This document shows, in pieces, positions 7,233 to 15,747 of a stretch of DNA of 34,160 bases; the stretch's first letter is position 1; each line of letters starts with the position of its first letter. This stretch comes from Athalassotoga sp049965695. Its GTDB lineage: Bacteria; Thermotogota; Thermotogae; Mesoaciditogales; Mesoaciditogaceae. Location of the stretch: assembly GCF_049965695.1 (NCBI RefSeq), contig NZ_JBMFWB010000021.1:1-34160 (forward strand), read 5' to 3'. Under the pieces are notes generated by a model that was not told the DNA's origin, did no database searches, and saw only the letters and a list, made by a program, of their open reading frames with translations. The translations under genes were made by a program, and so were the position numbers.

Positions 7233-9943
7233 CAAAAATCTTCCTCTCGTATGACTTTGGCACATCTTGAACAAAGTGTTGGATACGCTTTGTCCTGACC
7301 GACGGTTTCGGAATATTTCCAGCATCTTTCGCACTTTTGTCCATGAGCATGTTTGACTTTCACGTCGAGATCTTCTCCTTCGACTATTGAAACGGACGAA
7401 ACTATCATTACATTTGCGAGATCAGGCTCAACGCTTTTCAACACTTTGAACAATTCTCCATCGGCTTTTATGTCAACTTCTGCTTCGAGAGGATGACCGA
7501 TGTGTCCGTTTTGTCTTTCCTCTTCAAGCGCTTTTAAGACCACATCACGTACATTTCTTATCTTTGACCATTTTTCCAAAATGAAATTATCACTTTCCCT
7601 TACTTCAGGCCAATTTTCCAGATGGATGCTTTCAAATTTTTTGAACGGTATCGTCGTGTATATCTCTTCTGTTGTAAATGGAATCATCGGAGCAAGTATC
7701 TTCAAAAGGCTCATTCCGATCTCGTAAAGGACCGTTTGTGCCGATCTGCGATCGTGAGAATTTTTTCCTTCGGCGTAAAGTCTGTCTTTGAGGATGTCGA
7801 GGTAAAAAGCGCTCATGTCTATCGTTATGAAATCAAAAACAGCATGATATACCTTGTGAAAATCAAAATCATCGTAATATTGGGTTACGTTCTTTACAAG
7901 TTCATTTAAAAGTTCCAATGCATACCTGTCTATCTCGATCAAATTATCGACTTTGTCTTTTTGAGGATCGAAATCGGCAAGATTTCCAAAGACGAATCTC
8001 AAAACGTTTCTGACTTTTCTGTAAGCGTCAACTTGCTTTTCTATTATACCTGTGGATATCCTTACGTCATTTTTGTATTCAGTAGAAGAAACCCACAATC
8101 TAAGCACATCCGCACCAAATTTTTTTATGATATCAAGTGGATCTATGACATTTCCGAGAGATTTTGACATCTTTTGATCGTTTTCATCTCTTATGAATCC
8201 ATGCGTAAGGACGTTGTCGTAAGGTGGCCGGTTGTCCCTTATCATGCCAAGCAAAAGTGAAGAATGAAACCATCCTCGATGTTGATCGGTGCCTTCAAGG
8301 TAAAGTGCGGCGGGATATAATCCACGTGGCTTTAAAACGGCCTCGAAAGATGATCCCGAATCTATCCACACATCCATGACATCGTATAGTTTTTCGAATT
8401 CATCTCCACCGCATTCTTGACATTTGTATCCTGGTGGAAGCAATTCTTTTGCCTCGTATTTGTACCACGCATCTCCACCTTCACGCTTAACTATCTTTGC
8501 GACATGTCTTATCACATCGGCATCCATTATGACCTTTCCGCATTTTTTGCATCTGAAGGCGGGTATTGGCATACCCCAGTCTCTCTGGCGCGAAATGCAC
8601 CAGTCCGGTCTCGTTTCGATCATCGAATGGATTCTGTTTTCTCCCCATGAAGGTATCCATTTGACATCTTCTTCTATCGCTTTGAGTGTTTTCTTTCTGA
8701 GATCGTTTTTGTCAACGGAGATGAACCACTGTTCCGTTGCCCTGAATATCAAAGGTTTGTGACACCTCCAGCAATGCGGGTAAGGGTGGCTGAAATTTTC
8801 TTCGGCAACAAGCATACCGGCATTTTTAAGGTCCTTTATTATAATTTCTTCTGCCTTTTTTATGCTCAAGCCTCCATATTTTGGAAGATCCGGCACGTAA
8901 TTTCCGTAATCGTCAACGGGCGAAAAGATTTCAAGTCCGTATTTTTTACCCGTCATGTAATCCTCTTCGCCGTGCCCGGGTGCCGTATGAACTGCGCCGG
9001 TTCCGGTTTCGGTTTCCACATAATCGGCCATGACCACCGGAACTCCATTTCCATAGAGAGGTTCAAGTAATTTTTGAAGTTCAAAGGTACTTCCCTTTGC
9101 CTCGCCGGTTATTTCGTAATTTTGAATGCCGGCTTTTGTCATCACGGAACTGACAAGTGCTTTAGCCATAAGCCATCTTTCACCATCGATCTTAACCCAC
9201 GAATAATCGACGGCAGGATTTAGCGCGACAGCCCTGTTGGCGGGTAATGTCCATGGAGTTGTGGTCCATATTATGATGAACTTGTGAGGATCGTCTTTGA
9301 ATTTGAATTTAACATAAATGGATCTGGATGTCTCGTCTTTGTATTCAACTTCTGCTTCTGCCAAAGCGGTATGATCGACGGTACACCACATCACAGGTTT
9401 GTTTTCCCTGTAAACCATGCCTTTTTCAACGGCATCTGCGAAGACTTCGTAAATGGCACTTTCGTAACTTTTATCCATCGTAAGATACGGTTTGTCCCAT
9501 TCTCCAAAAATACCGAGACGTTTGAATTGCTCTCTTTGCACGTCAACGTATTTTTTGGCATAATCTGCGCACATCTTTCTTATGTCCATGCGTTGCATTG
9601 ACTTTATCTTATCGCCCAGATCAAGCGCAACTTTATGCTCTATCGGTAATCCATGCGTATCCCAACCCGGAATGTACGGTGAATCATATCCGCGCATTGT
9701 CTTGTAACGCACGACGATATCTTTGAGTACTTTATTCAAAGCCGTTCCTATGTGTATGCTGCCATTTGCGTATGGAGGGCCATCGTGCAAAACGTACTTT
9801 GGAGCGCCATCACGATTTTTCCTTATTTTATCGTAAATTTTGGATGACTCCCATTGCTTGAGAATCTTTGGCTCTTTTTCAACAAGATTTGCTTTCATGG
9901 GTATTACTTCAACCGGCAGGTTCAGCGTATTTTTGTAATCCAT
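7232..9943 (-). CDS. ileS: isoleucyl-tRNA synthetase
   Basis: A 903-aa class I synthetase that charges tRNA-Ile, with an editing domain. The HIGH-type motif is SIHIG (residues 62-66), preceded by DGPPYANG. The editing domain includes TWTTTPWTLPAN. The KMSKS loop is at residues 591-595. The C-terminal zinc-binding segment has CERCW and CSRC. The C-terminal zinc motif and motif spelling fit the common bacterial IleS1 type. The ATG directly abuts the response-regulator stop (TGA then ATG) with GGAGG upstream. No T-box leader precedes it; the gene depends on the operon promoter or an internal one. Confidence 0.98.
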   Translation of the reverse strand: MDYKNTLNLPVEVIPMKANLVEKEPKILKQWESSKIYDKIRKNRDGAPKYVLHDGPPYANGSIHIGTALNKVLKDIVVRYKTMRGYDSPYIPGWDTHGLPIEHKVALDLGDKIKSMQRMDIRKMCADYAKKYVDVQREQFKRLGIFGEWDKPYLTMDKSYESAIYEVFADAVEKGMVYRENKPVMWCTVDHTALAEAEVEYKDETSRSIYVKFKFKDDPHKFIIIWTTTPWTLPANRAVALNPAVDYSWVKIDGERWLMAKALVSSVMTKAGIQNYEITGEAKGSTFELQKLLEPLYGNGVPVVMADYVETETGTGAVHTAPGHGEEDYMTGKKYGLEIFSPVDDYGNYVPDLPKYGGLSIKKAEEIIIKDLKNAGMLVAEENFSHPYPHCWRCHKPLIFRATEQWFISVDKNDLRKKTLKAIEEDVKWIPSWGENRIHSMIETRPDWCISRQRDWGMPIPAFRCKKCGKVIMDADVIRHVAKIVKREGGDAWYKYEAKELLPPGYKCQECGGDEFEKLYDVMDVWIDSGSSFEAVLKPRGLYPAALYLEGTDQHRGWFHSSLLLGMIRDNRPPYDNVLTHGFIRDENDQKMSKSLGNVIDPLDIIKKFGADVLRLWVSSTEYKNDVRISTGIIEKQVDAYRKVRNVLRFVFGNLADFDPQKDKVDNLIEIDRYALELLNELVKNVTQYYDDFDFHKVYHAVFDFITIDMSAFYLDILKDRLYAEGKNSHDRRSAQTVLYEIGMSLLKILAPMIPFTTEEIYTTIPFKKFESIHLENWPEVRESDNFILEKWSKIRNVRDVVLKALEEERQNGHIGHPLEAEVDIKADGELFKVLKSVEPDLANVMIVSSVSIVEGEDLDVKVKHAHGQKCERCWKYSETVGQDKAYPTLCSRCAKVIREEDF

Positions 9944-10309
9944 TCAATCCTCCAAGAGTTCTTTGACTTTTCTTTTCATTTCACTCATATTTGAAGATTT
10001 CACCACATAATCATCGGCAGCCCAACTTGATAAATCGCTTCTGTAATGGGAATAGGCCGTCAATATTAAAATTTTAACCGGTTTTTTCATTTCTCTTATC
10101 TTTCCGGCAACATCGAGTCCATTCAAGTCTGGCATTTCAATGTCCAAAGTTACAAGATCGACGTTATTTGATGCAAGATATGCAAGAGCCTCTGTACCAT
10201 TTTTGACCGTGAAAACTTTGTAACCTTCATCTTCTAACTCTTCCTTGATCAACATTCTTACTGGCTCTTCATCTTCTACCACAAGGATGCTTTTTTGATC
10301 TGTTTTCAT
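9944..10309 (-). CDS. single-domain response regulator (CheY-like receiver)
   Basis: 121 aa: a receiver domain with nothing attached. The acidic pair is Glu12-Asp13, the phospho-acceptor Asp56 (in LDIEMPDLNG), Thr84 and Lys104 are all in place, so it should accept phosphate. With no output domain it acts through protein contact or passes phosphate on. It lies 17 nt after the kinase gene and immediately before ileS, so the kinase is its likely partner. The target is not evident from sequence. Confidence 0.93.
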   Translation of the reverse strand: MKTDQKSILVVEDEEPVRMLIKEELEDEGYKVFTVKNGTEALAYLASNNVDLVTLDIEMPDLNGLDVAGKIREMKKPVKILILTAYSHYRSDLSSWAADDYVVKSSNMSEMKRKVKELLED

Positions 10310-10326
10310 TTCAAACCTCCTTTAAA

Positions 10327-13011
10327 TCAAATTTGTTTCGGAATCTGGACGGTGAAAGTTGTTCCGCTTTCCGCATCGCTTTTAACGTTTATCTTGCCAT
10401 AATGTTCGTCTTCAACTATTTTTCTGCATATGGCAAGACCCAGACCAGTTCCGTACGTCTTTGTCGTGTAAAAAGGCTGAAAGATACTTTCTATCTTATC
10501 CGGCGGAATGGGTACACCGTTGTTCCAAACATCGACGTAGATATGATTATCGTCAGAATAAACCTTTATCTTTATGACGCCACTGCCAGTCATCGCCTCA
10601 AACGCGTTTTGTACAAGATTTATTATGACTTCTTTGAAATGATCCGGTTCGATCTTCGTACATGGATCTTTTTCATCTTTTTCAAATTCTATTTTAACAC
10701 CCTGAAGTTCAAACTTTTCAAAATACGTATCAACCACATCTTTCACAATTTGATTCAAGCATGACAAAACGAAATTTCCATGCTTTTCGTTGCGACTGAA
10801 TTCGAGAGTTTGATTCACCATTTTTTCGAGCCTTTTCACTTCGTCTAAAATTATATCTATGTATTTGGATATTTTATCGTCATTTGTTATTTTTTTTGCC
10901 CTTTGGGCAAAACCTCCTATGGCTGAAAGCGGGTTTCTTATCTCATGGGCTATTTTGGCAGACATCTCTCCAAGTACGGCAAGCCTTTCTCTGTTTCTTA
11001 ATTCGATCTCGAGCATATGCCTGCGCGTTACGTCTTCAAACATCGCTATGTATCCCGTTATCACATCCACATTTTGTTCTTTAAGCGGAGAGAAGGTCAT
11101 GTTAAGGAAGAATTCCTTCCCTCCAAATTTGAAATTGTAATCCGTAAGGCTTATCGTCTCTTTGGTATCGTAAACCTTTTGGGCCACGGTTAAAATATCT
11201 GCAAACTCAGGTCCAAGGATGTTTGTATCCGCATTTATCATTTTTGATTTCTCGAAGCCAAAGAGTTCAGAACTCTTTTTGTTCCATTCGAGTATTACGC
11301 TTTCTCTGTTGACGACCATTATGGCCACATCCAAATTTTCGAGTATGTTTTGAAGAAAGTCCTTGAAATATTCGGCGGAACTTCTTTGCTTTTCAAGATT
11401 TATGGTTTTGTCAACAAGTTCGGCATAACTTTTCAAAGATTCTATCGTCAATCCGACACTTTCGGAAAAAATTCCAAGCATGTCTATCATATCATCGGTT
11501 ATAGGCGTGTTCGTGTACTTGTTGTCGAGTATTATGGCACCGTAAACGTCTCGCCTTCCGACAAGAGGTATGCAAACGAATTCTTTAACCCCGAGAAGTC
11601 CAAGCAAATCTGAAAACTCTTCTCCTCTTTGGGCAGTCAGCATGGGAGTGACGTGGACGATCCTCGATCTGTTTATGACGCGGTCGAAGATGTAATCTCC
11701 CGTGTAAGAAAATACCTTTCCGTTCGCGTAAGATGTTAATCCTCCGGAAAGATCGACTCTTAACGCTTCTTCTTGCAGGTAATGAGCGAAATCCGCATAT
11801 TTTTCTTCATCTGCTTTTGCGCTTCCCCATGCGGATGGTACTTCTTTTTCGGAGGTCGGGCCAAGCCATTCTTTTGCGACGAGCACCCTTAACTCTTCAT
11901 CCTTTTCAAGTAAAAGTGCCCTGTTGAATTTAAAGCCGGAATTAGATGTTAAACCTATTAGCACGATCTTGTAAACATTTTTCATGTCTTGCGTGTGCCG
12001 CAAAGCCTGCAGGATCTTTTGAAGCGCGTTAAGAAGCCTTACCTGTTCCATCTGGTATTTTATGTAATCTTCGCTTTGTTTCTGAATTTTTTTAAGATCT
12101 TCATTTTCTTTTTCGAGTTTGGTGTAAAGTTCTATCTGGGTTATAGCCATTTTCAGGCGATTCGCGATAGAAACGAGTAATGACAAATCAAATTCGTCAA
12201 AATGTCTGTATGTTCTGTAAAAATCGGTGTTTTTTCGGTTCATAAGCATCATAACGCCTATGAGTTGATTGTCACGGATTATAGGCACTCCGATTGTTGA
12301 TTTAACCGGAAAGGAAAAGATATCCAACGTCGCCCTCGGATCGATTTTCGATGATGTCGAAAGCAAAGGCTCTTTGCTTTGGGCTATCCAGCCCACCATT
12401 CCATATCCTATCTCGATTCTTCTTTTGAGAATTTCCTCCTCCGATATGCCGGAGGTGTATGAAAGAATAAGTTCTTTGTCACCTATGAGCCATATCGTAC
12501 CTCTTTCTGCATTTGACACTTCAACGGCAAAGTCAAGTACTTTTTTGTACAGTTCATCGATATTTGTACTTACCGTTCCTATCTCGTTGTCAAGTTTTTC
12601 CATCGCAACGAGTTTAGACATGGTAGCACGGTTACTTTCGTCTTCGAGTAATATCTTAAGTAAAGTTGCTATTTGCGAGCATTGAAAAGGATCAAGCGTT
12701 TTACCGGTATCAATGGCAACAAGTCCTATGAGTTTATCACGCTCTCTTATCGGAATCGCCATTTTTCCTTTGTATTCGAAAGGAGATGAAAGTTCTGAAT
12801 TCAAAGTATCAATTTTTATCTTGTATTCTTCAGGCTTAAGATTATCCGAAGAAAACATAAGCCTTAACTGTTTGTATTCTTCTTCGTAGACGTAAAGACA
12901 AACAAATACCGATCCGGACATACTTCGGATCAAATCCGACATTATCTTTAAGCGATTTTCAAAATTATTTTGGTTAAAAATCTCGAGAATTTGTTCAAAA
13001 TTCGTCAGCAT
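10327..13011 (-). CDS. soluble GAF-GAF-GAF-PAS sensor histidine kinase
   Basis: 894 aa with no membrane segment, so a cytoplasmic sensor. Approximate order: GAF-like 10-125, GAF 150-290, coiled coil 295-335, GAF 340-540, PAS 555-650, HisKA with AHEIRNPLS (phospho-His689), HATPase with N-box NLVQNAFEAM near residue 800, F-box FQPFYTTK and G2 box GTGLGLAI near 852. The G1 box reads VWNNGVPIP in place of the usual DNGxGI, a variation worth noting. ATG 13011 is chosen because AGAGG lies 6 nt upstream; a longer frame from 13032 lacks a site. It overlaps mut7C by 17 bp. The ligands of the GAF domains cannot be inferred. Confidence 0.93.
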   Translation of the reverse strand: MLTNFEQILEIFNQNNFENRLKIMSDLIRSMSGSVFVCLYVYEEEYKQLRLMFSSDNLKPEEYKIKIDTLNSELSSPFEYKGKMAIPIRERDKLIGLVAIDTGKTLDPFQCSQIATLLKILLEDESNRATMSKLVAMEKLDNEIGTVSTNIDELYKKVLDFAVEVSNAERGTIWLIGDKELILSYTSGISEEEILKRRIEIGYGMVGWIAQSKEPLLSTSSKIDPRATLDIFSFPVKSTIGVPIIRDNQLIGVMMLMNRKNTDFYRTYRHFDEFDLSLLVSIANRLKMAITQIELYTKLEKENEDLKKIQKQSEDYIKYQMEQVRLLNALQKILQALRHTQDMKNVYKIVLIGLTSNSGFKFNRALLLEKDEELRVLVAKEWLGPTSEKEVPSAWGSAKADEEKYADFAHYLQEEALRVDLSGGLTSYANGKVFSYTGDYIFDRVINRSRIVHVTPMLTAQRGEEFSDLLGLLGVKEFVCIPLVGRRDVYGAIILDNKYTNTPITDDMIDMLGIFSESVGLTIESLKSYAELVDKTINLEKQRSSAEYFKDFLQNILENLDVAIMVVNRESVILEWNKKSSELFGFEKSKMINADTNILGPEFADILTVAQKVYDTKETISLTDYNFKFGGKEFFLNMTFSPLKEQNVDVITGYIAMFEDVTRRHMLEIELRNRERLAVLGEMSAKIAHEIRNPLSAIGGFAQRAKKITNDDKISKYIDIILDEVKRLEKMVNQTLEFSRNEKHGNFVLSCLNQIVKDVVDTYFEKFELQGVKIEFEKDEKDPCTKIEPDHFKEVIINLVQNAFEAMTGSGVIKIKVYSDDNHIYVDVWNNGVPIPPDKIESIFQPFYTTKTYGTGLGLAICRKIVEDEHYGKINVKSDAESGTTFTVQIPKQI

Positions 13012-13432
13012 TAAAAACCTCTTTGAAATCATCTTTTATTTTCTCAACATGGGTGCCCATCCAGTAAACTCTCCCACAATTCGGACACTTTTTGAAATGA
13101 TCTGCCGAAAGAAAAACTCTTTCGGGAATAACGGTCTTGACTTCTTCCACATTCACATCGATAAGTTCGGTGTTGCATTCAACACACCTTGTAAATGGTT
13201 TTATTTCTTTGGAGATCGAGTATCTTATCTCAAGTTCTTTAAGTTGTGATTTCCAGTCATCTGCGAATATGAGAAAAGATTCTCCATCATAATTTCCCCA
13301 TCTCTTCCTCGATCTCGTCAGGAAAATTCTGTCAGGTTCGCATTTGCCACTCCATGGTTTTGAGTCAAAGCCAAGCAAGCGGAGTTTTTTCATAAGCTTT
13401 CCTATGGTATCATCACATAAGAAGTTTTTCAT
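12995..13432 (-). CDS. Mut7-C family RNase-like protein with zinc ribbon
   Basis: 145 aa. The N-terminal KNFLCDDTIGKLMKKLRLLGFD is the Mut7-C (DUF82) hallmark, a PIN-like fold related to the C-terminal domain of Mut7 exonuclease and thought to act on RNA. A zinc ribbon follows (CVECNTE, then CPNCGRVYW). Length is typical. The start is the ATG, which is where the family begins; there is no Shine-Dalgarno sequence, and a -10 box lies 6 nt upstream, so the message may be leaderless. It is the first gene of the kinase-ileS-glyQS operon. A biochemical role is not established for this family. Confidence 0.88.
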   Translation of the reverse strand: MKNFLCDDTIGKLMKKLRLLGFDSKPWSGKCEPDRIFLTRSRKRWGNYDGESFLIFADDWKSQLKELEIRYSISKEIKPFTRCVECNTELIDVNVEEVKTVIPERVFLSADHFKKCPNCGRVYWMGTHVEKIKDDFKEVFNADEF

Positions 13433-13435
13433 ATT

Positions 13436-13447
13436 AGAATTATAACA
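13436..13447 (-). promoter_or_regulatory. extended -10 promoter, possibly leaderless, for the mut7C operon
   Basis: On the minus strand TG-T-TATAAT, with TATAAT at 13444-13439, is 6 nt from the mut7C ATG. Initiation 7 nt after the -10 would fall on the A of ATG. No convincing -35 is seen, which an extended -10 can tolerate. Confidence 0.5.
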
Positions 13448-13462
13448 TTAGAGGTGATACTT

Positions 13463-14422
13463 TTGATAACGGCTCTTTCGCCGATGGCGGGTGTAACAGA
13501 CAGGAGTTTCAGGAAACTATGTGCATCGATGGGTGCGGATTTAACTTTTACCGAGATGATAAGTGTAAACGGACTTGTAAGAAAAAACAGAAAAACAATT
13601 GCCATGCTGCCTGAAGGAGAGGATAAGAGTGTAATTCAGTTATTTGGCAATGACCCTGTGATCTTCGCGAAGGCCGCAGAACAGGTCAAAGATAAATCAC
13701 TTTGGATAGACGTGAATGCGGCCTGCCCGGTCCATAAGGTCACAAAACGTGGATATGGATCGTCTTTGATGAGAAAACCTGAACTTTTGAGAGATATAGT
13801 CAAAGCAATAGTTTCAACCGGATCGAAGGTTTCCGTCAAGATTAGAATCGGATGGGAAGATCAAAAGAACTTTTTGGATGTTGCGAAGGCTGCGGCCGAA
13901 GGCGGCGCATTTTTGGTCACAATTCATGGAAGAACAGTCGAACAATTGTACGCTGGAAAGGCAGATTGGACGCCGGCAAAAATTTTGAAAGAAAATTTGA
14001 AGATAAAAGTTGGCGTGTCCGGGGATATTTTCTCGCCGTATGACGTTGTGAATGCTTACAGGGAAACCAATGCCGATTATATTTTCATTGCAAGAGGTGC
14101 GATCGGAAACCCGTGGATTTTCAAACAATCGAAAGATTTGCTTGAAAAGGGAGAATTTTCATATCCGTCTTTTGAAGAAAAAAGAGATATAATAAAAAAG
14201 CATCTTGAAATGGAGATATTGGAACATGACTTTCGTGGTATAATGATATTTAGAAAGTTTTTTGTGAGGTACATGAAAAATCTTCCCGATTCTCATGATT
14301 TAAAGGAAAAAATTATGAGAATAACGGATCGAGATGAATTAGAAGATCTTTTAGATTCTTATTTTGGCAAGCTTATCTCTTGCGAACAAGGAGGCGTTGA
14401 AGGTGGAAACACTAAAGGTTAG
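13463..14422 (+). CDS. dusB: tRNA-dihydrouridine synthase (DusB-like)
   Basis: 319 aa. An FMN-dependent TIM-barrel enzyme that reduces uridine in the tRNA D-loop with NADPH. It shows the N-terminal SPMAGVTDRSFR, the catalytic cysteine in VNAACPVHKVTKRGYGSSLM, the FMN-binding VKIRIGW and TIHGRTVEQLYAGKADW, and FIARGAIGNPWIF. I place the start at TTG 13463 because GAGGTG (13451-13456) is 6 nt upstream; an in-frame GTG at 13454 is part of that site. It is divergent from mut7C across 30 bp and overlaps spoVS by 20 bp. Confidence 0.92.
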   Translation: MITALSPMAGVTDRSFRKLCASMGADLTFTEMISVNGLVRKNRKTIAMLPEGEDKSVIQLFGNDPVIFAKAAEQVKDKSLWIDVNAACPVHKVTKRGYGSSLMRKPELLRDIVKAIVSTGSKVSVKIRIGWEDQKNFLDVAKAAAEGGAFLVTIHGRTVEQLYAGKADWTPAKILKENLKIKVGVSGDIFSPYDVVNAYRETNADYIFIARGAIGNPWIFKQSKDLLEKGEFSYPSFEEKRDIIKKHLEMEILEHDFRGIMIFRKFFVRYMKNLPDSHDLKEKIMRITDRDELEDLLDSYFGKLISCEQGGVEGGNTKG

Positions 14423-14711
14423 TTCCAAGTCAAATCCCAATTCAGTTGCAGGTGCAATTGCAGGTGCGCTGGGCAAGGAAAGCACGGTTGAAATTCAAGC
14501 AATAGGTGCCGGTGCGGTAAATCAGGCGGTCAAAGCCATAGCAGTTGCGAGAAGATTCATCAACGAGAATGGGAAGGATATAGGCATGATACCCGGTTTT
14601 GTAGAAATTGAAATAGGCGGAGAAAAAAGAACAGGGGTATCTATGAAAATATTCGTAACCGGACCATTCCAGAAAGAAAAGAGCGATCAACAAACAAGTT
14701 CAAATGTATGA
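14403..14711 (+). CDS. spoVS: stage V sporulation protein S homologue
   Basis: 102 aa in the SpoVS/Alba-like fold. METLKVSSKSNPNSVAG and EIQAIGAGAVNQAVKA match the Bacillus protein nearly word for word. SpoVS-family proteins are widespread in non-sporulating bacteria and are thought to bind nucleic acids; a sporulation role should not be assumed. The start is GTG 14403, with AGGAGG 8 nt upstream inside dusB; a longer frame from 14364 adds residues absent from the family. The overlap with dusB implies co-transcription. The C-terminal tail (FQKEKSDQQTSSNV) is longer than in Bacillus. Confidence 0.93.
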   Translation: METLKVSSKSNPNSVAGAIAGALGKESTVEIQAIGAGAVNQAVKAIAVARRFINENGKDIGMIPGFVEIEIGGEKRTGVSMKIFVTGPFQKEKSDQQTSSNV

Positions 14712-14745
14712 TCGTGAGGAAGATATAAAGTAGATAAACATCAAA

Positions 14746-14783
14746 GTGCGCTGAAGATGAGAATCTTTGGCGCACCGTTTTTT
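14746..14783 (+). terminator. rho-independent terminator after spoVS
   Basis: GTGCGC (14746-14751) pairs with GCGCAC (14770-14775), extended inward by TGAAGAT/ATCTTTG with two wobble pairs around a GAGA loop, followed by CG and six T. It separates dusB-spoVS from the DUF1385 gene, which may rely on read-through since only about 30 bp follow before its start. Confidence 0.8.
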
Positions 14784-14813
14784 GAAATCACAGGATGAAG
14801 GGAGGTTTAAGCG

Positions 14814-15743
14814 TTGAAGGGTGAAAATAAACTCAGCGTCGGAGGGCAGGCTGTAATAGAAGGAGTCATGATGAAAGGACTCAAAACCGTCGTTGCCGTC
14901 AGGAAGAAAGATGGAACAATAGCGGTTTCGGATTACGGAGAGATGGTTAGGCCAACCGGATGGAAAGGATGGCCATTTATTCGCGGAACTTTTGTCCTTT
15001 ACGATTCGCTTGTAAGCGGTATAAAAGCCTTGAATCTTTCCGCAAACATATCTGGAGACGAAAATTCTCAACTAACCACGAAAGATATATTCTTTGCGCT
15101 TTTAGTCGCATTTGGAATGGCGATAGGACTTTTTTCTATACTGCCGGTGCTTATAACATCAATTTTTGCGCCTCTGAGACAAAATGGCTTTTGGTTTGCG
15201 CTTGTTGAGGGCGGAATAAGAACTGTCATATTTTTGCTTTACATATGGATAATAGCGATGTTTCCGGATATAAAAAGGGTATTTCAATATCATGGAGCAG
15301 AACACAAATCCGTCTTCACGTATGAAGCCGGAGAAGCACTCACGGTTGAAAATGCAAGAAAATATTCGACACTTCATCCGAGATGTGGAACGAGTTTTCT
15401 TATGATAACGATGATCGCTGCGATAATAGTCTTCAGCATCGTCGGTGGAATTGATCCCATGATGAACATATGGTGGAAAATAGTATCAAGGATAGTCTTG
15501 ATACCTGTGGTTGCAGGTCTTGCGTATGAATTTCAAAGAATGACTGCAAAGCACCTTGACAATATTTTTTTCAGAGCACTTGCAAAACCCGGGTTATGGC
15601 TTCAGAAGTTCACGACAAAAGAACCAGATGATGCTCAACTTGAAGTCGGCCTTGCGGCATTAAAAGCCTCTTTAAATGAAGAAGTTCAAAGTGTTCAGGT
15701 CAAACAAACGGTAACAGGCGAAACATTAAGCAGTCAGCGATGA
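14814..15743 (+). CDS. DUF1385 membrane protein
   Basis: 309 aa. The N-terminal GGQAVIEGVMMKG and PFIRGTFVLYDSL segments and the central FQYHGAEHKS and LHPRCGTSF motifs define DUF1385 (YqhQ-like). There are about four to five membrane segments between residues 95 and 240. The conserved His and Cys hint at metal binding; the function is unknown. The start is TTG 14814 with GGGAGG 8 nt upstream. The stop ends 4 bp from the stop of the convergent MFS gene, leaving no room for a terminator of its own. Confidence 0.88.
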   Translation: MKGENKLSVGGQAVIEGVMMKGLKTVVAVRKKDGTIAVSDYGEMVRPTGWKGWPFIRGTFVLYDSLVSGIKALNLSANISGDENSQLTTKDIFFALLVAFGMAIGLFSILPVLITSIFAPLRQNGFWFALVEGGIRTVIFLLYIWIIAMFPDIKRVFQYHGAEHKSVFTYEAGEALTVENARKYSTLHPRCGTSFLMITMIAAIIVFSIVGGIDPMMNIWWKIVSRIVLIPVVAGLAYEFQRMTAKHLDNIFFRALAKPGLWLQKFTTKEPDDAQLEVGLAALKASLNEEVQSVQVKQTVTGETLSSQR

Positions 15744-15747
15744 TTGC

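Noticed and set aside
6866..7298. Plus-strand open frames of 63-127 codons opposite glyQ, and similar ones opposite ileS, glyS and the kinase
   Set aside because: They are antisense shadows of well-identified genes, without ribosome sites or recognisable domains.
7233..7334. N-terminal extension of glyQ by 34 codons
   Set aside because: The extension is the ileS C-terminal zinc region in another frame; the family starts at the ATG that overlaps the ileS stop.
9944..9990. T-box leader for ileS
   Set aside because: ileS directly abuts the response-regulator gene, and no T-box sequence or terminator/antiterminator is seen upstream.
14403..14711. Evidence of sporulation from SpoVS
   Set aside because: SpoVS homologues are common in non-sporulating lineages and no other spore gene is present.
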